Shown: in pieces, positions 58,547-64,000 of the stretch
Position numbering within the stretch: position 1 is the stretch's first letter
Layout of the letters: each line of letters opens with the position of its first letter
Assembly: GCF_039535785.1 (NCBI RefSeq)
Contig: NZ_BAAAXV010000001.1
Span: forward strand, 1,860,001 to 1,924,000
Reading direction: 5' to 3'
Length of the DNA stretch: 64,000 nt
Source: Nonomuraea helvata
Lineage (GTDB): Bacteria > Actinomycetota > Actinomycetes > Streptosporangiales > Streptosporangiaceae
Program-made: the position numbers and the translations under genes
Notes under the pieces: model-generated
The model's input: the letters and a program-made list of their open reading frames with translations, nothing else
The model's database searches: none
What the model was told of the DNA's origin: nothing

Positions 58547-59722
58547 ATGCCTATCGGGCTTCTCGCCCTGGCGCTGGGCGGTTTCGGCATCGGGCTCACC
58601 GAGTTCGGGCTCATCGGCCTGCTGCCCCAGGTGGCGGCGGACTTCGGGGTCACCGAGCCGGTGGCCGGGTATCTGGTCTCGGGTTACGCGCTGAGCGTGG
58701 CGGTCGGCGCCATCGCGCTCACCGCGGCGATCGCCCGCTTCGACCGCAAGAAGGTGCTGCTCGCGCTGATGGTGCTGTTCATCGCGGGCAACCTGATCTC
58801 GGCGATCGCGCCGGTCTACCCGGCGCTGATGGCGGGCCGGATCGTCGCGGCGCTCTGCCACGGCGCGTTCTTCGGCGTCGGATCGGTGGTCGCGGCCGAC
58901 ATGGTCGCGCCGAACCGGCGGGCCGGGGCCATCGCGTTGATGTTCGGCGGGCTGACAGCGGCCAACGTGCTCGGGGTTCCGCTGGGCACGCTGCTCGGCC
59001 AGCAGTTCGGCTGGCGCTCGACGTTCTGGGCGATCACGGTCATCGGCGTCGTCGCGCTGGCCGGCATCCGGCTGCTGGTGCCGCCGACGCCGCCGCCCGC
59101 CGAGACGAGCCTGCGCGGCGAACTGGGCGCGTTCCGGCGGCCGCAGGTCTGGGTCTCCGCCGCGGTCACCGTACTGGCCTTCGGCGGCATGTTCGGCGCG
59201 TTCGCCTACATCGCGTTCACGCTCACCGAGGTCAGCGGGTTCGCCACCACCACGGTGCCCTGGCTGCTGGTGCTGTTCGGTGCGGGCACGTTCGCGGGCA
59301 ACTTCGCCGGCGGCAAGCTCGCGGACCGCGCGCTGAACACCTCGCTGGCCGCGATCCTGGCGCTGCTCACCGTGGTGCTCGCGGTGTTCGCGCTGACGGC
59401 GCGGAGCCAGGCCATGACGGTCGTCTCGCTGGTGCTGATGGGCGCCGTCGGACTGGCCACCGCACCAGGGCTGCAGCTGCGGATCATGGGGTACGCCCAG
59501 GACGCGCCCACGATGGCCTCCGGCGCCAACATCGCGGCCTTCAACCTCGGCAACGCGCTCGGCGCCTGGCTGGGCGGCCTCGCCCTGGGCGCCGGATTCG
59601 GCTTCGTCTCACCGCTCTGGGTCGGCGCCGGAGTCACCGCCGCCGGACTCGCCGTCCTGCTGGTCGGCTCGGTACGGCTACCCCGACGACAGAAAACCCT
59701 TATTTCCTACCAGTTGGATTGA
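58547..59722 (+). CDS. MFS exporter of the DHA1/AraJ-Cmx type
   Basis: The 391-residue protein has 12 membrane helices and the DHA1 marks: IGLTEFGLIGLLPQVAADFGV, GYALSVAVGAIALTAAIARFDRKKVL (helix 2-3 motif, in parts), GRIVAALCHGAFFGVGSVVAA and NRRAGAIALMFGGLTAANVLGVPLG (motif C, in parts). Relatives include chloramphenicol and sugar-efflux transporters. ATG at 58547 has GGAGG eight bases upstream. The stop codon lies within the -35 region of the following leader-peptide promoter. The exported compound is unknown. Confidence 0.88.
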   Translation: MPIGLLALALGGFGIGLTEFGLIGLLPQVAADFGVTEPVAGYLVSGYALSVAVGAIALTAAIARFDRKKVLLALMVLFIAGNLISAIAPVYPALMAGRIVAALCHGAFFGVGSVVAADMVAPNRRAGAIALMFGGLTAANVLGVPLGTLLGQQFGWRSTFWAITVIGVVALAGIRLLVPPTPPPAETSLRGELGAFRRPQVWVSAAVTVLAFGGMFGAFAYIAFTLTEVSGFATTTVPWLLVLFGAGTFAGNFAGGKLADRALNTSLAAILALLTVVLAVFALTARSQAMTVVSLVLMGAVGLATAPGLQLRIMGYAQDAPTMASGANIAAFNLGNALGAWLGGLALGAGFGFVSPLWVGAGVTAAGLAVLLVGSVRLPRRQKTLISYQLD

Positions 59723-59747
59723 CTATAGGAGACGGGCGATCTACGTT
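59719..59747 (+). promoter_or_regulatory. Promoter of the leader peptide/dioxygenase transcript
   Basis: TTGACT (59719-59724) and TACGTT (59742-59747) are separated by the ideal 17 bases. The predicted start of transcription coincides with the GTG at 59754, so the leader peptide would be translated from a leaderless message. Confidence 0.65.
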
Positions 59748-59753
59748 TGTGAC

Positions 59754-59906
59754 GTGACAACCACGGCTCTGACCATCCGGGGCCACGTGGACTTCTGCCG
59801 CGTGGCCAGCGCGCTGTGTCCCTCCTTCCGACCGCAGGCCAACCCTCTTACGGAAGGAAAAGACCCATGTCATCCCTGTCCATCGCCCCTGTCGCCGGTC
59901 GCATAG
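59754..59906 (+). CDS. Cysteine-motif leader peptide of sulfur-metabolism type
   Basis: A 50-codon frame starting with GTG encodes a peptide containing [15 protein letters not shown], the HVDL/FxRVxSALC motif of the 'putative leader peptides' that precede sulfur-assimilation genes in actinomycetes. Two cysteine codons lie in the motif and two more (59868-59870, 59877-59879) just past the start codon of the dioxygenase gene. The frame overlaps that gene by 40 bases and covers its ribosome binding site. Translation through or pausing at Cys codons could therefore set dioxygenase expression by cysteine supply; the mechanism is inferred. Confidence 0.75.
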   Translation: MTTTALTIRGHVDFCRVASALCPSFRPQANPLTEGKDPCHPCPSPLSPVA

Positions 59907-60769
59907 GCGCCGAGATCTCCGGTGTGCGGCTCGGTGGCGACCTGCCCGCCGACGTCGTCGCGGAGATCCGCCTGGCCCTGCTGGGCCACAAAGTGATCTT
60001 CTTCCGCGGCCAGGACCAGCTGGACGAGCAGAGCCAGGTGGCCTTCGCCCGGCTGCTCGGTGAGCCGACCGCCGCACATCCCACCGTGCCCTCGCTCAAC
60101 GGGAACGACCACATCCTCGACCTCGACTACCGCAACGGCCAGAAGGTGGATCGCTGGCACACGGACGTGACGTTCGTGGACCGGCCGCCGCTGGCGTCGG
60201 TGCTGCGGGCCGTCGCCGTTCCCGCCGCCGGCGGTGACACGCTCTGGACCAACACCGTGAGCGCGTACGAGCACCTGCCCGCCGAGCTGCGGGACCTGCT
60301 CGACCGGCTGCGCGCCGTGCACACCAACCAGTACGACTACGTCCGCGTCGCCACCTCCGAGGACGCCGACCGGGCCCGGGAGCACGCCAAGGTGTTCGCC
60401 TCCACGGTGTTCGAGACCGAGCACCCGGTGGTGCGCGTGCATCCGGAGACCGGCGAACGGTCGATCCTGCTCGGCGACTTCGCCAAGCGGCTGGTGGGGC
60501 TGCCGGCGCACACGTCCGCCTCCCTCATCCGGCTGGTTCAGGAGCACGTCACGGAGGTGGAGAACACGGTGCGCTGGCGGTGGGCGCCCGGCGACGTGGC
60601 CATCTGGGACAACCGGGCGACGCAGCACCGCGTGGTGCACGACTTCGGCGACCGGCCGCGGCGGCTGCACCGCGTCACGATCGCGGGTGACGTGCCGGTG
60701 GGCGTGGACGGCCGTCCCAGCGTGGCGCTGAAGGGCGACGCGGCCGCGTACTCCCCCATCGCCGCCTGA
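59867..60769 (+). CDS. TauD/TfdA-type Fe(II)/2-oxoglutarate dioxygenase
   Basis: A 300-residue dioxygenase of the taurine/alkylsulfatase branch: [38 protein letters not shown], the HxD iron motif in [32 protein letters not shown], and the distal histidine with the co-substrate arginine in [10 protein letters not shown] and [11 protein letters not shown]. Enzymes of this group release sulfite or sulfate from sulfonates or alkyl sulfates under sulfur limitation. ATG at 59867 has GGAAGG about nine bases upstream, within the leader-peptide frame. It is convergent with the flavin monooxygenase operon. Confidence 0.9.
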   Translation: MSSLSIAPVAGRIGAEISGVRLGGDLPADVVAEIRLALLGHKVIFFRGQDQLDEQSQVAFARLLGEPTAAHPTVPSLNGNDHILDLDYRNGQKVDRWHTDVTFVDRPPLASVLRAVAVPAAGGDTLWTNTVSAYEHLPAELRDLLDRLRAVHTNQYDYVRVATSEDADRAREHAKVFASTVFETEHPVVRVHPETGERSILLGDFAKRLVGLPAHTSASLIRLVQEHVTEVENTVRWRWAPGDVAIWDNRATQHRVVHDFGDRPRRLHRVTIAGDVPVGVDGRPSVALKGDAAAYSPIAA

Positions 60770-60789
60770 TCGATCCCTGCCTGCGCAGG

Positions 60790-60870
60790 CCCCGGCCCCG
60801 ATGATGGGGCCGGGGTCTTTCGCGTGCCACCACACAGACGAGCGGCCGCCCGGCGATGCGCCGGGCGGCC
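60790..60870. terminator. Two hairpins between convergent sulfur operons
   Basis: CCCCGGCCCC (60790-60799) with GGGGCCGGGG (60806-60815), followed by TCTTT, ends the dioxygenase transcript. GGCCGCCCGGCG (60844-60855) with CGCCGGGCGGCC (60859-60870) faces the other way and ends the flavin-reductase operon. Confidence 0.75.
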
Positions 60871-60891
60871 GTGCGTGCTGAGCGGTGCTCC

Positions 60892-61404
60892 TTACGGGTG
60901 GGCGATGAAGCGGCCGAAGCGGCCCTGGTGATAGAGGAGGGGACGGCCCGCGCTGTGCACCCTGGCCTCGGCGACCAGGCCGACCACCAGGAGGTGGTCG
61001 CCGACGTCCACCGTGTCGTGCGGGAGGCAGACGAGGTGGGCGGAGACGTCCTGGAGCAGGGGCGCGCCCAAGGGCCCTGGACGCCAGCGGGTGGGCTCGG
61101 CGAACCGGTCGATGTCCTTGCGCGCGAACCTGGCCGCCAGCTCGGCCTGGTCGCTGGCCAGGACGTTGACGGCGAAGTGGTCCGCGGTGCGCATCGAGGG
61201 CCAGGTGGTGGAGGACCGGTCGACGTAGAAGGAGACCAAGGGCGGGTCCAGGCTGACCGAGGAGAACGACGTGGCCGTGAGCCCGGCGGGGATGCCGTCG
61301 CTCTGGGCGGTGATGATGACGACCCCGGCGGCGTGCACGGCGAGCGCCCGCCGGAACCCGTCGGCGTCCACGGCACTGCCCGGCAGCGTCTCCACGGCCG
61401 TCAT
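60892..61404 (-). CDS. Flavin reductase (FMN-binding split-barrel, FlaRed family)
   Basis: The 170-residue protein is a flavin:NAD(P)H reductase of the HpaC/DszD-like group: FRRALAVHAAGVVIITA, AGLTATSFSSVSLDPPLVSF with the flavin-binding SS, HFAVNVLASDQAELA and HLLVVGLVAEARVHS followed by YHQGRFGRF. It supplies reduced flavin to two-component monooxygenases. ATG at 61404 overlaps the stop of the upstream FMN reductase. It is the last gene of the operon ABC permease - monooxygenase - FMN reductase - flavin reductase. Confidence 0.9.
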   Translation of the reverse strand: MTAVETLPGSAVDADGFRRALAVHAAGVVIITAQSDGIPAGLTATSFSSVSLDPPLVSFYVDRSSTTWPSMRTADHFAVNVLASDQAELAARFARKDIDRFAEPTRWRPGPLGAPLLQDVSAHLVCLPHDTVDVGDHLLVVGLVAEARVHSAGRPLLYHQGRFGRFIAHP

Positions 61405-61925
61405 GAAAACGCCCCTACCTTGAGCACAGCGGCCACCTGCGGCGTCACCCGATCGGCCCATCCGGCCAGCACCTCCTCCACCTGCGGAATCTGCGACTCC
61501 AACAGCGCCAGCCCCGGGGTGGGCACGAAGGCCCCCAGCTCCACCAGCAGCGGCCGCAGGTGCACCTCCACCGCCAGCGCATGCTTGGGATCCCCCATGA
61601 CCAGCAGCGGCAGCGCCGCCTTGCCCGCCAGCGCGTCCGGCGGCAGCCGGTCAAGGAGCGACTTCAGCAGTGCGGTATAGGTGCCCTTGTAGGTCGGGCC
61701 GGCCACCACGAGCAGGCTCGCCCCGGTGACGAGTTCCAGGGCCGCGCCCACGTCGGGGTGCTGGCCGGGCGAGAGCAGGTGGGGCCCGAGCCCCGACAGG
61801 TCCACGACCTCGTACGCCTCCGCCGAGGCCCCGAGGCGGCCGCCGACCGCCCGGGCCGCCGCCGTGGCGACGGCGAGGGTGCGCGAGCCCGCCCGGGGGT
61901 TGCCGACCAGCGTCACGATGCTCAT
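61401..61925 (-). CDS. NAD(P)H-dependent FMN reductase (SsuE/MsuE-like)
   Basis: A 174-residue flavodoxin-fold reductase with VTLVGNPRAGSRTLAVA at the phosphate-binding loop and LLVVAGPTYKGTYTALLKSLLD, the FMN-loop and dimer helix of the SsuE/MsuE family, followed by LPLLVMGDPKHALAVEVHLRPLL (in parts). It provides FMNH2 for sulfonate or sulfone monooxygenases. The ATG overlaps the stop of the LLM monooxygenase (ATGA). That the operon has two different flavin reductases suggests two flavin-dependent reactions or backup supply. Confidence 0.9.
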   Translation of the reverse strand: MSIVTLVGNPRAGSRTLAVATAAARAVGGRLGASAEAYEVVDLSGLGPHLLSPGQHPDVGAALELVTGASLLVVAGPTYKGTYTALLKSLLDRLPPDALAGKAALPLLVMGDPKHALAVEVHLRPLLVELGAFVPTPGLALLESQIPQVEEVLAGWADRVTPQVAAVLKVGAFS

Positions 61926-63286
61926 CGCGCCACCGCGACTTCTTCCCGCCGGGCACCCGCGTACCGGGACGCGGGTCTGGGCAGGCCGTAGTTCTCGCGG
62001 AGGGTACGGCCCTCGTAGTCGTACCGGAACAGGCCTCTGACCTGCAGTTCCGGCACCACGTGGTCCACGAAGTCGCTCAGCCCGCCGGGCAGGATCGGCG
62101 GCATGATGTTGAACCCGTCGGCCGCCCCGGCGAAGAACCACTCCTGGAGCTGGTCGGCGATCTGCTCGGGCGTGCCGGCGAGGACGCGGTGGCCTCGGCC
62201 GCCGGCGAGGCGGCCGAGGAGCTGCCTGACCGTGAGGCCTTCGCGCCTGGCCAGGTCGATGACGAGCTTGCGCCGGCTCTGCGCGCCCTCCGTCTCGACG
62301 GACACCTCGGGCAGGGGCCTGTCCAGCGCGTCCTCGGTCAGTTCGATGCCGGTCATCTGGGAGAGCTGCGCCAGCCCGTACGCGGGAATGATGAGGTCCT
62401 CGAGCTCCTGCTCCAGGCGCAGCGCCTCGCGCTCGGTCGAGCCGATGATCGGCGAGATGCCCGGCAGGACGAGCACGTCCTCGTGCCGCCGGCCGTAGGC
62501 GGCCAGGCGGCGCTTCAGGTCGGCATAGAACTCCTGCCCCTCCTCCAGGGTCTGCTGGGCCGTGAAGACGGCCTCGGCGTAGCGGGCGGCGAACTCCTTG
62601 CCGTCCTCGGACGACCCGGCCTGGACCAGGAGCGGATGGCCCTGGGGCGAGCGGGAGGTGTTGAGCGGCCCGCTGACCGCGAAGTACTCGCCGGCGTGCT
62701 CGATCGCGTGGATCTTGCCGGTGTCGGCGTAGAGCCCGCCGGTGCGGTCGCGCAGGATCGCGTCGTCCTCCCAGCTGTCCCAGAGCTTCCGTACGACGTC
62801 CAGGAACTCGGTGGCCCTGGCGTAGCGGTCGGCGTGGGACGGCCGGACGACGCCGAAGTTGCGGGCCTCGGCCTCGCCCGCGGAGGTGACGATGTTCCAG
62901 CCGGCCCGGCCGCCGCTGATGTGGTCGAGCGAGGCGAACTTGCGGGCCACGTGGAAGGGCTCGTTGTACGTCGTCGACACGGTGGCGATGAGGCCGATGT
63001 GGTCGGTGACGGCCGCCAGGGCCGACAGGAGGGTCAGGGGTTCGAGGCCGCCGAGGGCGTTGTGCCGGAGGGCGTGGCGGACTCGGCCACTTTGGAAGTC
63101 GCCGTGGAGGGCCACGCCGTCGGCGAGGAAGACGGAATCGAGCTTGCCGCGCTCGGCGATCCTGGCGAGCTCCTGGTAGTGGCGGACGTCGGTGAGGCGG
63201 GCGGGCTCGGTCCGGGGGTGTCTCCAGGCCGCCTCGTGGTGGCCGACGCCCATGAGGAAGGCGTTCAGGTGGAGCTTTCTCGTCAC
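61922..63286 (-). CDS. LLM-class flavin-dependent monooxygenase (NtaA/SnaA/DszA family)
   Basis: The 454-residue protein has the NtaA/DszA-type start KLHLNAFLMGVGHHEAAWRHP, RIAERGKLDSVFLADG, ARKFASLDHISGGRAGWNIVTS with FMN-binding residues, and SPQGHPLLVQAGSSEDGKEFAARYAEAVF (in parts). Members oxidise dibenzothiophene sulfone, nitrilotriacetate, EDTA or sulfur-containing metabolites with FMNH2. The GTG at 63286 overlaps the permease stop. With two flavin reductases and a sulfonate-type permease it probably desulfurises an imported organosulfur compound; the exact substrate is open. Confidence 0.9.
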   Translation of the reverse strand: MTRKLHLNAFLMGVGHHEAAWRHPRTEPARLTDVRHYQELARIAERGKLDSVFLADGVALHGDFQSGRVRHALRHNALGGLEPLTLLSALAAVTDHIGLIATVSTTYNEPFHVARKFASLDHISGGRAGWNIVTSAGEAEARNFGVVRPSHADRYARATEFLDVVRKLWDSWEDDAILRDRTGGLYADTGKIHAIEHAGEYFAVSGPLNTSRSPQGHPLLVQAGSSEDGKEFAARYAEAVFTAQQTLEEGQEFYADLKRRLAAYGRRHEDVLVLPGISPIIGSTEREALRLEQELEDLIIPAYGLAQLSQMTGIELTEDALDRPLPEVSVETEGAQSRRKLVIDLARREGLTVRQLLGRLAGGRGHRVLAGTPEQIADQLQEWFFAGAADGFNIMPPILPGGLSDFVDHVVPELQVRGLFRYDYEGRTLRENYGLPRPASRYAGARREEVAVAR

Positions 63287-64000
63287 GTGGTCCTCCAGGT
63301 GGAGAAGCGGCGCTCGACGGCGACCAGGAGCAGGTTGAACAGCACGCCGAGCACGGAGATCGTGATGATGCCCGCGTACATGTCGGGGATGCGGAAGCTG
63401 GACTGGGTGTCGAGGATGAGGTACCCGAGCCCGGCCTTGGCCCCGACCATCTCGGCGAACAGCAGGACGAGGATCGAGTACGCGCCCGCCAGCCGCACGC
63501 CGGTGAAGATGGTGGGCACGGCGGCGGGCAGGATCACCTTCTGGAACAGCCGGACCGGGCCCAGGCCCATCGACCTGGCCGACTTGATGAGCAGCGGCTC
63601 CACGGTCTTCACGCCGCTGACGGTGCTGAGCAGGATCGGCCAGGAGCACGCGTACAGCACGAACGCGACCTTCGTCGTCTCCCCGATGCCGAGGATCAGC
63701 GTGAACACCGGCAGCAGCGCCACCGCCGAGGTGTTGCGGAACAGCTCGAGCAGCGGGGTGAGGAAGTCGGCGACCGGTTTGTACCAGCCGATCAGCAGGC
63801 CGAGCGGGATCGCCAGCACGATGGCCAGGGCGAAGCCGGCCAGCGAGCGGGCCAGGGACGCCTCCAGGTGCTCGGGCAACTGGCCGCTGACGAGGAGGTC
63901 GTACCAGGCGACGACGTTCTCCGAGAGCGGCGGGACGAAGACGGGGTCCACGACGCCGAGCCTGGGCAGCGCCTCCCAGGCGGCGAGGAGGAGCAGGATG
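63283..64000 (-). CDS. ABC transporter permease, sulfonate/nitrate type (partial)
   Basis: The frame continues to the right edge, so the true N-terminus lies outside; codons up to the edge read LLLLAAWEALPRLGVVDPVF, the usual first helix and loop of SsuC/TauC permeases. Inside are the membrane helices SLAGFALAIVLAIPLGLLIG, ALLPVFTLILGIGETTKVAF and the ATPase-contact EAA loop SARSMGLGPVRLFQKVILPAAVPTI (in parts). It would form the channel for uptake of sulfonates or similar anions; the ATPase and binding protein should lie further right. Its stop overlaps the monooxygenase start. Confidence 0.9.
   Translation of the reverse strand, partial: ILLLLAAWEALPRLGVVDPVFVPPLSENVVAWYDLLVSGQLPEHLEASLARSLAGFALAIVLAIPLGLLIGWYKPVADFLTPLLELFRNTSAVALLPVFTLILGIGETTKVAFVLYACSWPILLSTVSGVKTVEPLLIKSARSMGLGPVRLFQKVILPAAVPTIFTGVRLAGAYSILVLLFAEMVGAKAGLGYLILDTQSSFRIPDMYAGIITISVLGVLFNLLLVAVERRFSTWRTT

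Noticed and set aside
1..64000. CRISPR arrays, rRNA, tRNA genes or attachment sites
   Set aside because: No regularly spaced direct repeats, conserved rRNA stretches or tRNA cloverleaf with flanking duplicated ends were seen.

Overview
The window is high-GC DNA with short intergenic gaps, many GTG starts, stop/start overlaps of the ATGA or GTGA type, several apparently leaderless genes and actinobacterial families (XRE/MmyB-like regulators, DUF397, STAND-type LuxR regulators, a DUF418 protein, a cysteine-motif leader peptide). It fits a large-genome soil actinomycete, possibly of the Streptosporangiaceae/Nonomuraea kind; that placement is inference. No rRNA, tRNA, CRISPR array, integrase or intact insertion sequence was seen. 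The content is accessory: small catabolic and regulatory operons interrupted by decayed genes.

Layout. 0.1-2.6 kb: a small monooxygenase-fold protein and an aldo/keto reductase, divergent from their probable XRE-type regulator. 2.7-6.7 kb: an operon of HATPase protein, alpha/beta hydrolase, cytochrome P450 and IclR regulator, then a SnoaL-like protein. 6.7-9.7 kb: a fuconolactonase-like amidohydrolase beside a wrecked sugar dehydrogenase, then a DUF234-type ATPase with its own AT-rich promoter. 9.7-14.2 kb: two tandem STAND ATPases, only one with a LuxR DNA-binding domain. 14.3-20 kb: nucleoside hydrolase, a truncated ABC transporter, an unusual acyltransferase/alpha-barrel fusion and small proteins. 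19.9-24 kb: RpiR regulator divergent from MFS (frameshifted), GAF and amidohydrolase genes. 24-26.2 kb: an anchored hydrolase and a penicillin-binding-protein-like pseudoenzyme. 26.2-30.6 kb: a glutarate-type module (GntR, CoA transferase, aldehyde dehydrogenase, divergent glutaryl-CoA dehydrogenase) with a palindromic operator. 30.6-34 kb: C45 acyltransferase, remnants of PaiB and LacI genes joined at a deletion, a secreted AA10 LPMO and a Uma2 protein.

34-41 kb: an Fe/2-oxoglutarate oxygenase, a three-part signalling operon (histidine kinase, degenerate kinase partner, response regulator), a perfect 19-bp inverted repeat, a PP2C-like protein and an M6 metalloprotease. 41-43.6 kb: an autoregulated ArsR-SRPBCC gene with DHFR-like partner and a divergent dihydropteroate-synthase-like gene of lower GC. 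43.7-50.5 kb: a GH3 beta-glucosidase, DUF397 protein, methyltransferase and a Gfo/Idh - PmoA-like - cupin operon, with LacI-type operators. 50.5-55.6 kb: a two-component system divergent from a DUF418 membrane protein, a LacI remnant, a serine beta-lactamase-like hydrolase and a small secreted basic protein. 55.7-58.4 kb: a coupled VWA/alpha-solenoid and ARPP-1-like pair. 58.5-64 kb: an MFS exporter, then a TauD-type dioxygenase behind a cysteine-motif leader peptide, facing a convergent operon of flavin reductase, FMN reductase, flavin monooxygenase and ABC permease: an organosulfur-scavenging region.

Recurring themes are translational coupling, LacI-type palindromes in front of carbohydrate genes, and repeated catalytic-site loss (PBP-like, kinase-like, PP2C-like). 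The least-described candidates are the VWA/ARPP-1 pair, the divergent DHPS, the PBP pseudoenzyme and the leader peptide that runs through the start of the dioxygenase gene.
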